Assembly (NCBI GenBank): GCA_017998555.1
Contig: JAGOCU010000149.1
Coordinates: 1 to 6,034, forward strand
Direction of reading: 5' to 3'
DNA: 6,034 nt
DNA from: Thermoflexales bacterium
GTDB taxonomy: Bacteria; Chloroflexota; Anaerolineae; J036; Brachytrichaceae
Part shown: piece after piece, positions 1 through 6,034 of the stretch
Layout: each line of letters starts with the position of its first letter
Numbering within the stretch: position 1 is the first letter of the stretch
Translations under genes and position numbers: made by a program
The notes under the pieces: model-generated
The model's database searches: none
Told to the model about the DNA's origin: nothing
Seen by the model: only the letters and a program-made list of their open reading frames with translations

Positions 1-3000
1 TCGCGCACGCCGGTCGGGCCGTCAAGGGTCCAGAACGTCGCGTTGAAGGTGTCGCTCAGGCCCTGCGTGGCGACCAGGCTCTCGTCCGGCCCGGTGATGA
101 CGCCCGAACCATCGACGTCAAAGAACAGGCGGGTCTCGACCGCGCCGCTGTCGTCGGTGACCACCATCGTGACGTCCAGGTTGTCATACAGCGCGACCGT
201 CAACGCCTCGGTTGGGGTGAGGTAGTCCATGTACGGCCACTCGTAGTCCTGCGCGCCGATCTCGGGCGGGATCTCGAGGGTGATGATTCGGGTCTCGCCC
301 AACGCAAGCGTGCCGGTCGTGACCGTGCGGGTGAAGCCGCCCGGACCGTGCAAGGCGGCGTCGACGGTGAAGGGCTCGCCGCGGCCGGTCAGATGGATGG
401 TCAAGGACATGGGCCGGTGCCCGTTGATGAAGGCGACGCCGCTGCCGGCCCCGTCGCCAATCCAGGTGCTGTCCGGAATGGCATTCTTCGCGCCCTCCGC
501 ATCAGAGTAACCAACCTGGCGCCCGAGCTCATCGGTGACGTAGCCGTCGACCGGGTCGAAGATCACCGATGACCACCAACCCTGGGCTTCCAGAGCACTC
601 TGGAAGATGCCGCGGGCGTACTGCAAGGCCTGCTGGACCGCGCCGGCCTGCTGCGCGTTCAGGTTCTGGTCAAAGACGCCCTCCTCATTGACCAGGAAGG
701 CGCCCATCGATTGATAGGTCTGGGTGTAGATCGCGGCCGAGGTCTTGTGCTTGCTGGTCGAGATGAAGGCGGGATTGATGTTCGGGATGTTGAGAATGCC
801 GAGTATCGCGGTCTGGGTGCGCTTGTCGTACATCAACGGCAGGTGTTGGATGCCGACAAACTCGGAGATCACGAACTTGGCGTGGACGGGCTGGCCGCCG
901 GCATTCATAAACGGCCCCGTGGCGGAGCCAAACGAAACGGTGCCATCACCCTGTTTGGCGAAGCGCATGTCAAAGCTCGCGTCGGCGGGCACGCTCTTCT
1001 GGGTCGCCGACCAGATCTCGCCGGATCCAGCGCAGCGTCCGGTGAAGTCGTTGAATGGCAGGATGTCGGAGGCCGCGGCTTTTCCAGCCGTGCCGTCGAC
1101 CCCAACCGCGCTGAGGATGAACTCGATTCGGGCCAGGATGATCTGCAGCCGCTCCAGGGCGTCGGGTGTCGTCACGGCGTTGATCCAATCGCGGATCTGC
1201 TGGACGGAGGCCAGGGTGTTGGACGTCATCGCCATACAGCTTTCCGTCGGCGCATTCCGCTGGCGCGCCCACAGCGAGGTGCCGGTCTGCGAGCCGGCGA
1301 AGACATACAGCTTGCCGGTCAGCGAGGCGGCGATGATGTTGGTCGATGAGGCCGGCGGCACAGCCTGGCCCGCATTCAGGTCGAGGAGCAACGCGTTCTG
1401 GTACTTCAGCCCATCGGTGATGGCCGCGAGGCCCTGCAGCGCGGCTCCGTTGTCGTCGGACCCGACGAAGGGGTAGGTGGCGAGCATGCTGTTCAGGGTC
1501 GGCACATACCGGCTGATGAAGTCGCGGTTGCGCAGGATGGTGTCGGTCGCCAGCCCGCTCGCGGTGATGGCGTAGTCCGGGCCGGAGATCGCATTGGTCT
1601 CCTTGGTCTGCACATACAGGTACTCGGCGTATACCAGGCGCGAGAGCAGGAAGCGCATGACGGCGTTGTCGCGCCAGTTGTCGATGAGGCCGCTCCACGA
1701 GCGGGTGTCGCCCATGTTGGGCACCCCGGCCAGGACGACGTTACGGAATTTCGGAAGCGTCGACGGCCCGGGCGAGCCGTCCGAGAGCGGCGCGGGCGCA
1801 ATCGGACCGCCGTACGCGTCGCTTTGAATGTAGGCGCGGGCAATGATCCCGCCGGCGTCGTGGGCGATGACATCGACGGCGTCGAGGTCGGGCTCGCCCG
1901 GATGGAAGTACTTCCAGGCGTCAGCCGCCTTTTTGAGCTCGGCGCCCAGATAGTCAAGCCCATTGGCATAGGTGCCATCGATGATGGCATCGGCGGTCTG
2001 GTCGCTGATGTAACCGTCAATGGCGTTGTCGCGCGGGGCGGGCGGCAGGCGCCAGTCGTAGTTCACGATGAAGAGATCGCGATCCTTCTGATACCCGAAG
2101 TTGGTCAGGGTCTGAACCAGGTCGTCGTAGGTTCCGAGGATCGGGTCAAGGGCAAGCGCCTGCGGCGGCAGGCCGCGAACGCGGTACCAAACCGTGTCTC
2201 CGGGCTGCGGGCCGGTGCCGAGCAGGCCCGGGATGAGGACGACCGGCCGGCGCATCTGGGGGGCGGCCCGGACGATGGCCTCCGTCCCGGCGTCGGTCTT
2301 GATCCAGATCACGATCTCGCCATATTTGGTCAGGCGCTCGCCGATCTGGAGGTCCTTGACCACGCCATTGACGCCGGTGATGACGTCGCCCACGCCGATG
2401 ACCCGGTAGGTGTTGACCGTGGGCGTTACCGGCAGGGTGGGCGAAACGGTGTAGGGCAGGATGATGTCACTCTGGAAGACGGCCTGGCCCTTGACATCGT
2501 TGGCGACGAAGGCGATGTTCATCCGGCGCTTGTCGCCGAGCAGGTTGCGGTTGATGGCCACCCGCTTCTCGATGTCGTAATGGAAGATGAAGCCGGCATC
2601 CTCGGTGGGATCGACAACGCCGTCGCCGTTCACATCGTTATGCGCCTCGCCCGGGTCGAGCTTGCCATTGCAGGCCTGGCCGGTGATGCGATACAGCTCG
2701 CGCCCGCCGGTCAGCCCCGGAATCGCAGCGCGATCCAGCGAGATAAAAGTACCCTCGCCGGGATTGCCGCCGCCCGGACCGCCGCCGATGCCGGCGGGGT
2801 TGGCGAAGTCGCCGTAGAAGCTGACCGCCTCGGATTCGCCTGAAACGCTCGGCCACCGGCCCTTCTTGGCAAATGCATTGCCGGCGATGGAAGTGTAGGT
2901 GTTGAGATCAGGCGATAACAGGGTGATGGGCGCGTTATCCTGGTCACTCAGCCGAAGCACCGAGTTTCCGTTGTTGGCGAGCACCGGCCGCAGGGCGGCG

Positions 3001-5993
3001 GAAGACGTGCCGAACGTGGCATTCGATGGATAGGCCGCCAGACCACCAAGCGTGGTGCTGTTCTGGAGGAGATACGGGTAGACGACCGCGCCGGAGTCAT
3101 TGATGCTGCCATAGGCCAGCATCGAACGGGTTGACCCGCCGGGCAGGAGCGTATAGATCCCCTCGCTTCCGGGAGAGCCCTCCCAGATCCGGTTGTAGCG
3201 GAAACCGTTGGCGTAGTCGCGGGCGATGATCTCATCCGAGTTGTTAATCTGCCCGCCCGGCCAGAAGAAGGTGTAATAGCCCTCGGTGGGGGTGAGCTTG
3301 CGGACGTTGGTGTAGTTGCTGCCAATGTAGAGGGCGTCGGTGCTGCCCAGGCGCCCGGCAAAAGCCACATTGCCCTTGTCATTGATGGAGACTTCGTCGT
3401 AGATCTCCAGCATGCCCTGGTCGCCGGTCTGGGCCACCAGATTGAAGGTGTAGCTGCCCTGCGGCGCCGGGGTCACGCACACGGCGGGCGGGACAGGCGT
3501 GCCGGTGGGCGTGGGTGACGGAGTGGGCGTCGGCGTTGGGTTGCCTGGGAAGTTGGGCTGGACCGACCAGATGCCGCGCCCATGGGTGGCGGCATACAGG
3601 CGTTGCCCGAGCCAGGTGAGCTGATCAATTGACACGTTGACTGGCCCATCGGCGGGTGTGCCCCAGGTCGCGCCGCCATCTTCACTCGCGAAAATACCCA
3701 CCTCGGTGCCGGCGTAGACGATCGATGGCTGATTGGGGTGTACGGCGAAGGCGCGCACGGGCACGGCCGGCAGGGATGTCACGCCGGATCCGGGCAGCGG
3801 CGCCCAGGTCGTGCCGCCGTCGGTGGTCTTCCACACGTTATTGGCGCTGAAGCCGCCATAGGTCACGTAGACGACCTGCGGACTGTTGGGGTCAAAGACG
3901 ATCTGAGTAACGTAGCGCGCCGGCAGCGTCGGGCTGGTGACGGGCGTCCAGGTGGGGCTGGCGGACCCCCCATTCGAGGTCTTGTACAGCTGACCACCCG
4001 CGTGGCCAACCCAGATGACCTCCGAGTTGCCGGGCGCGACTGCAATGGCGCTGATCAGCCGTGTCGTCACCTGCATTGGAAAGATCGGCGTTTTGATGGC
4101 GCTCCAGCCAGGCCAGAACCAGGCGCTCTTCACATCGGTCGAGCGCCAGAGCGATTTTCCGCCGGCAAGCATGGTGTCGGGATTATTCGGGTCGAGGATG
4201 AAGGGCGCGATAAAGAGCGCGTCATCGGTGCGAGAGTCCGTGATTTCGCCAATGCCGGGCGCGTTATTCTTGTCAATCAACGATGTCGAAACGCCAGCGT
4301 TTGTCGATCTGAAGATCTTCAGATTGATGTACTCGCCGTACATGATGTTGGAGTTCGTCGGGTCGATGGCAACAAAGCCCCCGTCGCCGCCATAGATGTC
4401 GCGCCAATTTGCGAGGCCGCCCTGAAGTGGCGTGCCGTTATCCTGCGCGCCGCCCAGCACCTGCAGCGTGCCGCCGCCATTGCTGGCCGCCACGCTGAAG
4501 AACTGGGTTATGCCGGGGCCGATGACGTGCGTCCATCCCCCGCTCGTGCTCGCCAGGTTGAGATCATCGACTCGAAACAGTCCCGCGTCATTGCCAAACC
4601 AGATCGTCCGGGTCGTCGTGCCATTGAAGTCGAGCGCAGGCACAATGACGTGGTGATCTGCGTGAACCGACACCCCGCTTTCCTGATAGCTGTTCCAGGA
4701 GCCAATTTTCGTGAAGTTGATGCCGCCATTGGTGGAGCGATACATGTCCACGCCGCCAACCACCACATCGTTGGGGTTGACCGGGTTCACCCATACCACG
4801 TTCCCGTACCAGCCCTGTTTACTGAGCAGTTTGTCCGTTGTGTTGACGGGAGCGTAGCTGGCGCCGCCATCCACGCTTTTGTAGAGCGAGCCTCCCTCCG
4901 TCTTTGAGTCCGTGTCCTGAATGGACGCATACACGATGAGGGAATTGCTTGGCGAGAAAGCCAACTCAATTCGGCGGGCTCCGACCGGGATGCCCAGCGC
5001 CGAGGAAAAGCTGGCGCCTCCGTCCGTTGAGTAGCGCGCCCATCCTGGCCCGCTCGCGACCACCTGGGTGATGACCGTCGGGTGCGCCTTGACATCGTAC
5101 ACAGGACCGGGGGTGATGACTGTTGAGAAGTTGCCGCCTTCGTTGACGCTGCGGAAGACCCCTCCCCAGGTCGCCGCCAGCAACGCGTCACCATTCGCCG
5201 TCATGGCCAGTCGATTGACGTACTGGTAGTTGACCGTTCCCGGCGCTTTTGTGGAGGCCAACTGCGTCCACGTCGCGCCCGAGTCGTCCGAGCGGAAGAT
5301 CCCGTCTCCGAGCAGGGCATCGCCGTTGCCCCAACCCTCGCCGGTGCCCGCGTAGATCACGTTGCCAGTGACAGGATTCGCCACCATCGTGCTGATGGAA
5401 AGTTTGTCAAGATACGAGGGGCTGCCGGTCGCGCCCGTTCCCGACCAGCCAGCCCCATCATTGCGATTGATCCACACACCGCCACCCACGCTGCCGATGA
5501 GCAGCCAGTCGGGATGCGCGGGCGGAATGACGATGGAACGAATGCGCCCGCCGATGTTGGTGGGACCCTCGAACGACCAGGCGAGCGGGCTGATCCCGCC
5601 GACCGCCGGGTTGGGCAACATCATTGTCCGCTCGCGGGCCATTTCGTAGACCGCCAGGGCCTTCCTGAGGCCGTCAACGGGAATCTCGCCCTTTTCGTTC
5701 TGGAGTGTCAGCCGGCGAAAGGCCGCGTATTTTTCGGGGAAGGATGGCAGTTCTCCGGCTTCGGAATCCATGGCATCCCCAACCTCTGCCTCGAATTCTT
5801 CGGGCAGCACCTTGCCCAGCAGCGGCACGGGCGTCTGGGTCGGCGCTGCCAGCGGCGAGGCGGGCTCGGCCGGGGTGGGCGGCGCCAAATCGATCTGCGC
5901 GGTGGACGCGAATGACCCCGCCATTAGGGCCGCAGCCAATAACGCGCGCACCGCGCCCGCGCCGGTCAGTAGAGAGGATGACGTTCGTTTCAT
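1..5993 (-). CDS. Giant secreted multidomain protein: Asp-box beta-propeller, NxxGxxxAF repeats, LCAT-like alpha/beta-hydrolase (3' end missing)
   Basis: One uninterrupted minus-strand frame runs from ATG at 5993-5991 to the window edge: 1,997 full codons plus two bases, with no stop or frameshift. Known domain signatures sit in this one frame along its whole length, which shows it is coding. The order is signal peptide, propeller with about ten Asp-boxes, Pro-Thr linker, NxxGxxxAF-type repeats with an EF-hand, LCAT/lipase-like hydrolase, beta-sandwich-like module, second EF-hand-like loop. There are only four cysteines (C839, C1108, C1586, C1654) and no internal membrane helix. The likely role is extracellular or surface binding coupled to a hydrolase-fold domain; the substrate is unknown. 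The ATG at 5993 was chosen because MKR followed by a hydrophobic stretch makes a good signal peptide. An in-frame ATG at 6026 would add 11 residues. No strong Shine-Dalgarno precedes either start. The natural C-terminus and any surface anchor lie beyond base 1. No gene name is recognised. Confidence 0.95.
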   Translation of the reverse strand, partial: MKRTSSSLLTGAGAVRALLAAALMAGSFASTAQIDLAPPTPAEPASPLAAPTQTPVPLLGKVLPEEFEAEVGDAMDSEAGELPSFPEKYAAFRRLTLQNEKGEIPVDGLRKALAVYEMARERTMMLPNPAVGGISPLAWSFEGPTNIGGRIRSIVIPPAHPDWLLIGSVGGGVWINRNDGAGWSGTGATGSPSYLDKLSISTMVANPVTGNVIYAGTGEGWGNGDALLGDGIFRSDDSGATWTQLASTKAPGTVNYQYVNRLAMTANGDALLAATWGGVFRSVNEGGNFSTVITPGPVYDVKAHPTVITQVVASGPGWARYSTDGGASFSSALGIPVGARRIELAFSPSNSLIVYASIQDTDSKTEGGSLYKSVDGGASYAPVNTTDKLLSKQGWYGNVVWVNPVNPNDVVVGGVDMYRSTNGGINFTKIGSWNSYQESGVSVHADHHVIVPALDFNGTTTRTIWFGNDAGLFRVDDLNLASTSGGWTHVIGPGITQFFSVAASNGGGTLQVLGGAQDNGTPLQGGLANWRDIYGGDGGFVAIDPTNSNIMYGEYINLKIFRSTNAGVSTSLIDKNNAPGIGEITDSRTDDALFIAPFILDPNNPDTMLAGGKSLWRSTDVKSAWFWPGWSAIKTPIFPMQVTTRLISAIAVAPGNSEVIWVGHAGGQLYKTSNGGSASPTWTPVTSPTLPARYVTQIVFDPNSPQVVYVTYGGFSANNVWKTTDGGTTWAPLPGSGVTSLPAVPVRAFAVHPNQPSIVYAGTEVGIFASEDGGATWGTPADGPVNVSIDQLTWLGQRLYAATHGRGIWSVQPNFPGNPTPTPTPSPTPTGTPVPPAVCVTPAPQGSYTFNLVAQTGDQGMLEIYDEVSINDKGNVAFAGRLGSTDALYIGSNYTNVRKLTPTEGYYTFFWPGGQINNSDEIIARDYANGFRYNRIWEGSPGSEGIYTLLPGGSTRSMLAYGSINDSGAVVYPYLLQNSTTLGGLAAYPSNATFGTSSAALRPVLANNGNSVLRLSDQDNAPITLLSPDLNTYTSIAGNAFAKKGRWPSVSGESEAVSFYGDFANPAGIGGGPGGGNPGEGTFISLDRAAIPGLTGGRELYRITGQACNGKLDPGEAHNDVNGDGVVDPTEDAGFIFHYDIEKRVAINRNLLGDKRRMNIAFVANDVKGQAVFQSDIILPYTVSPTLPVTPTVNTYRVIGVGDVITGVNGVVKDLQIGERLTKYGEIVIWIKTDAGTEAIVRAAPQMRRPVVLIPGLLGTGPQPGDTVWYRVRGLPPQALALDPILGTYDDLVQTLTNFGYQKDRDLFIVNYDWRLPPAPRDNAIDGYISDQTADAIIDGTYANGLDYLGAELKKAADAWKYFHPGEPDLDAVDVIAHDAGGIIARAYIQSDAYGGPIAPAPLSDGSPGPSTLPKFRNVVLAGVPNMGDTRSWSGLIDNWRDNAVMRFLLSRLVYAEYLYVQTKETNAISGPDYAITASGLATDTILRNRDFISRYVPTLNSMLATYPFVGSDDNGAALQGLAAITDGLKYQNALLLDLNAGQAVPPASSTNIIAASLTGKLYVFAGSQTGTSLWARQRNAPTESCMAMTSNTLASVQQIRDWINAVTTPDALERLQIILARIEFILSAVGVDGTAGKAAASDILPFNDFTGRCAGSGEIWSATQKSVPADASFDMRFAKQGDGTVSFGSATGPFMNAGGQPVHAKFVISEFVGIQHLPLMYDKRTQTAILGILNIPNINPAFISTSKHKTSAAIYTQTYQSMGAFLVNEEGVFDQNLNAQQAGAVQQALQYARGIFQSALEAQGWWSSVIFDPVDGYVTDELGRQVGYSDAEGAKNAIPDSTWIGDGAGSGVAFINGHRPMSLTIHLTGRGEPFTVDAALHGPGGFTRTVTTGTLALGETRIITLEIPPEIGAQDYEWPYMDYLTPTEALTVALYDNLDVTMVVTDDSGAVETRLFFDVDGSGVITGPDESLVATQGLSDTFNATFWTLDGPTGVR
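84..119 (-). other. Second EF-hand-like loop (residues 1959-1970)
   Basis: DVDGSGVITGPD has ligands at positions 1 (D1959), 3 (D1961) and 5 (S1963), Gly at 6, Ile at 8, Thr at 9 and Asp at 12 (D1970), followed by E1971. It is a slightly degenerate EF-hand loop directly after a strand (VETRLFF). The protein continues for at least 27 more residues, so it may belong to a further domain cut by the window edge. Confidence 0.6.
267..566 (-). other. C-terminal beta-sandwich-like module (residues 1810-1909)
   Basis: The order is FDPVDGYVTDELGRQVGYS (1812-1830), then NAIPDSTWIGDG (1837-1848), then PMSLTIHLTGRGEPFTVDA (1861-1879). From memory this follows a module common behind secreted bacterial hydrolases: 'PVxxxVxDxxGRxVGY', then 'xxIPxxxY', then 'Y.ixLtGxGxGxFxL'. 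Alternating hydrophobic strands support an Ig-like beta-sandwich. A role in stabilisation or substrate contact is inferred. Confidence 0.55.
567..758 (-). other. Ala/Gln-rich connector after the hydrolase (residues 1746-1809)
   Basis: This part contains a Gln/Ala-rich stretch (NLNAQQAGAVQQALQYARG, about 1777-1795) with the look of an amphipathic helix, ending in EAQGWW. It links the hydrolase to the following beta module. The preceding IYTQTYQSMGAF may still belong to the hydrolase's last helix. No named family is recognised. Confidence 0.45.
759..2252 (-). other. LCAT/lipase-like alpha/beta-hydrolase domain (residues 1248-1745)
   Basis: The domain begins with RPVVLIPGLLGTG (1249-1261), the strand and oxyanion-side loop typical of lecithin:cholesterol acyltransferase (LCAT) and related lipases. 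LFIVNYDWRLPP (1307-1318) matches the family's 'Y-D-W-R' signature. The nucleophile elbow is VIAHDAGG (1375-1382), and NVVLAGVPNMGD (1418-1429) matches the 'GTPNxGS' strand. GDGTV (1682-1686) carries the likely acid D1683, and QHLPL (1716-1720) carries the likely H1717. The usual elbow serine is D1379. The stretch between elbow and GDGTV is 304 residues, so a large lid or cap is present, containing C1586 and C1654. The expected activity of relatives is hydrolysis or transfer of lipid acyl groups. Whether this copy is active is uncertain. Confidence 0.85.
1848..1871 (-). other. Nucleophile elbow with Asp in place of Ser (VIAHDAGG, D1379)
   Basis: Codons for V-I-A-H-D-A-G-G lie at 1871-1848, with D1379 (GAC) at 1857-1859. 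In LCAT and lipase relatives this position reads G/A-H-S-M/L-G-G. The two glycines, the preceding His, and the following I-I-A-R-A-Y helix are all kept, so the alignment is secure. From GAC, every Ser codon is at least two base changes away, so a single sequencing error does not explain it. Confidence 0.85.
2262..3455 (-). other. Beta-rich domain with NxxGxxxAF-type repeats (residues 847-1244)
   Basis: At least one clear NxxGxxxAF unit is present (NDKGNVAFAGRL, 872-883). Degenerate copies occur at INDSGAVVY (965-973), LANNGNSVLRL (1005-1015) and KYGEIVIWIKTDAGTEAIVR (1223-1242). Each sits before a strand ending in a phrase like 'ALYIG' or 'AIVRA', as in the 'choice-of-anchor tandem repeat NxxGxxxAF' family, which is thought to form propeller-like folds. 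A glycine-rich loop (GGGPGGG, 1070-1076) and an EF-hand loop (1120-1131) interrupt the repeats. C839, just before the domain, and C1108 could pair. The last repeat abuts the hydrolase with almost no linker. Function is unknown; a scaffold or binding role is inferred. Confidence 0.6.
2601..2636 (-). other. EF-hand calcium-binding loop (residues 1120-1131)
   Basis: The loop DVNGDGVVDPTE matches the canonical EF-hand pattern. Side-chain ligands D1120, N1122, D1124 and D1128 and the bidentate E1131 are present, with the invariant Gly at position 6 (G1125) and a hydrophobic residue at position 8. It is preceded by CNGKLDPGE, which resembles a half-formed companion motif. It probably binds calcium and stabilises the exported protein. 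The dockerin-like sequence is noted, but only one loop is seen here, so a dockerin call is not supported. Confidence 0.8.
3486..3542 (-). other. Pro-Thr interdomain linker (residues 818-836)
   Basis: The residues alternate as NPTPTPTPSPTPTGTPVPP. This is a classic extended, probably disordered and possibly O-glycosylated linker of secreted bacterial proteins. It sits exactly between the end of the Asp-box propeller (GRGIWSV) and the next beta-rich domain, so it separates two modules. At DNA level it is a degenerate series of ACG/CCC/CCG-type codons, not a perfect repeat. Confidence 0.9.
3558..5579 (-). other. Asp-box (BNR / sortilin-like) beta-propeller region (residues 139-812)
   Basis: The region opens with GPTNIGGR at 143-150 and closes with ATHGRGIW at 802-809, both hallmarks of secreted sortilin/BNR-type propellers. 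Asp-box motifs (S-x-D-x-G-x-T-W or variants) occur at about 235-242, 282-289, 322-329, 373-380, 420-427, 563-569, 723-730 and 770-777, with degenerate copies near 618 and 672. They are separated by strands of the type 'DPNxPxxVYVG'. Family-typical landmarks in the middle are HADHH (444-448), GNDAGLF (467-473), GGAQDNGT (514-521) and GGDGG (535-539). About 670 residues would fit two propellers or one large one. Such domains bind glycans, proteins or peptides. The catalytic residues of true sialidases are not evident, so a binding role is more likely than glycosidase activity. Confidence 0.9.
5580..5897 (-). other. N-terminal leader before the propeller (residues 33-138)
   Basis: The first part (33-60) is rich in Pro, Ala and Thr and probably disordered. 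Residues about 61-90 are acidic (EEFEAEVGDAMDSEAGE). Residues 91-125 look helical and charged, with the motif GEIPVDGLRKALAVYEMARE. From memory, many secreted Asp-box proteins carry a comparable charged helix and a 'GxIP' phrase just before their W-x-x-x-GP-x-N-x-GGR propeller start, so this is probably a conserved leader or pro-region. It matches no named domain that I can recognise. Confidence 0.5.
5898..5993 (-). other. Sec-type signal peptide (residues 1-32)
   Basis: The N-terminus is MKRTSSS, a short basic region, followed after R16 by a hydrophobic alanine/leucine core (ALLAAALMAGSFA). A plausible signal peptidase I site is S-T-A before Q33, with an alternative after A29. No cysteine follows, so it is not a lipoprotein. 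The propeller and PTP linker downstream are also typical of exported proteins. The exact cleavage site is inferred. Confidence 0.85.
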
Positions 5994-6034
5994 CTGAGTT
6001 GTGTTCCGTTTCGGCGGGATCGGCATGCCCGCCC
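5994..6034 (-). promoter_or_regulatory. Upstream stretch: alternative in-frame start, no clear ribosome binding site
   Basis: Only 41 bases precede the chosen start. They show no purine-rich Shine-Dalgarno at the usual spacing; the closest purine run is CGGAA, about 15 bases upstream. An in-frame ATG at 6026-6024 would give MPIPPKRNTTQ before MKRTSSS. It is preceded by GGGCGGGC, and the frame stays open to the window edge. The promoter is not contained here or not recognisable. Confidence 0.4.

Noticed and set aside
711..1476. Overlapping plus-strand open frames of 212 and 243 codons
   Set aside because: Two frames overlap each other opposite the catalytic Asp/His part of the hydrolase, and neither shows a known motif. 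They are explained by codon bias of the minus-strand gene.
1857..1859. GAC at D1379 as a sequencing error of a Ser codon
   Set aside because: Every serine codon differs from GAC by at least two bases, and the surrounding reading frame and motif are intact.
970..2020. Minus-strand open frames in the other two phases
   Set aside because: They overlap the hydrolase frame out of phase and are rich in Arg, Pro and Ser with no domain signature. The in-phase translation has all the motifs, so there is no sign of a frameshift.
1824..2843. Long plus-strand open frame of 339 codons
   Set aside because: Antisense to the hydrolase and EF-hand coding region. Low-complexity Asp/Gly/Val/Ala composition with no motif; the opposite strand carries clear family motifs across the same bases.
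3486..3542. PTP tract as a phase-variable simple repeat
   Set aside because: The codons are varied and no perfect unit repeats long enough for slippage; the protein repeat is just a Pro-Thr linker.
3738..4907. Long plus-strand open frame of 389 codons
   Set aside because: It lies wholly antisense to the propeller-coding frame. It has no recognisable domain and its Arg/Asp/Val/Gly-rich composition is typical of antisense shadows in GC-rich genes.
3558..5579. Sialidase (neuraminidase) assignment from the Asp-boxes
   Set aside because: Asp-boxes alone are structural. The N-terminal R-I-P motif and arginine triad of sialidases were not recognised, and the landmarks fit sortilin/BNR-type binding propellers better.

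Overview
The window holds one very large gene on the minus strand. It starts at 5993 and is still open at base 1, giving at least 1,997 codons with no stop. Its 3' end lies outside the window. The DNA is strongly GC-rich, and G or C is favoured at third codon positions. No RNA gene, insertion sequence, CRISPR array or second credible gene was seen. Only 41 bases lie upstream of the chosen start.

The product looks like an exported, multidomain, calcium-associated protein. In order it has: a Sec-type signal peptide (residues about 1-32); a leader (33-138); a large Asp-box (BNR/sortilin-like) beta-propeller region (139-812); a Pro-Thr linker (818-836); a second beta-rich region with NxxGxxxAF-type repeats and a canonical EF-hand loop (847-1244); an LCAT/lipase-like alpha/beta-hydrolase (1248-1745); an Ala/Gln-rich connector; a beta-sandwich-like module (1810-1909); and a second EF-hand-like loop (1959-1970) near the window edge.

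The most notable point is in the hydrolase. The oxyanion-side motif, the GDGTV aspartate and a following histidine are all recognisable, but the nucleophile elbow reads AHDAGG. The serine expected in this family is an aspartate, D1379. Either the domain is catalytically dead or it uses an Asp nucleophile, as haloalkane dehalogenases and epoxide hydrolases do.

The taxon cannot be fixed from one gene. High GC, a PTPTP linker, Asp-box propellers and secreted LCAT-like hydrolases would suit an environmental bacterium such as a Chloroflexota (Anaerolineae-like) or Planctomycetes-type lineage. This is a weak inference. Since the gene fills the window, nothing can be said about operon partners.
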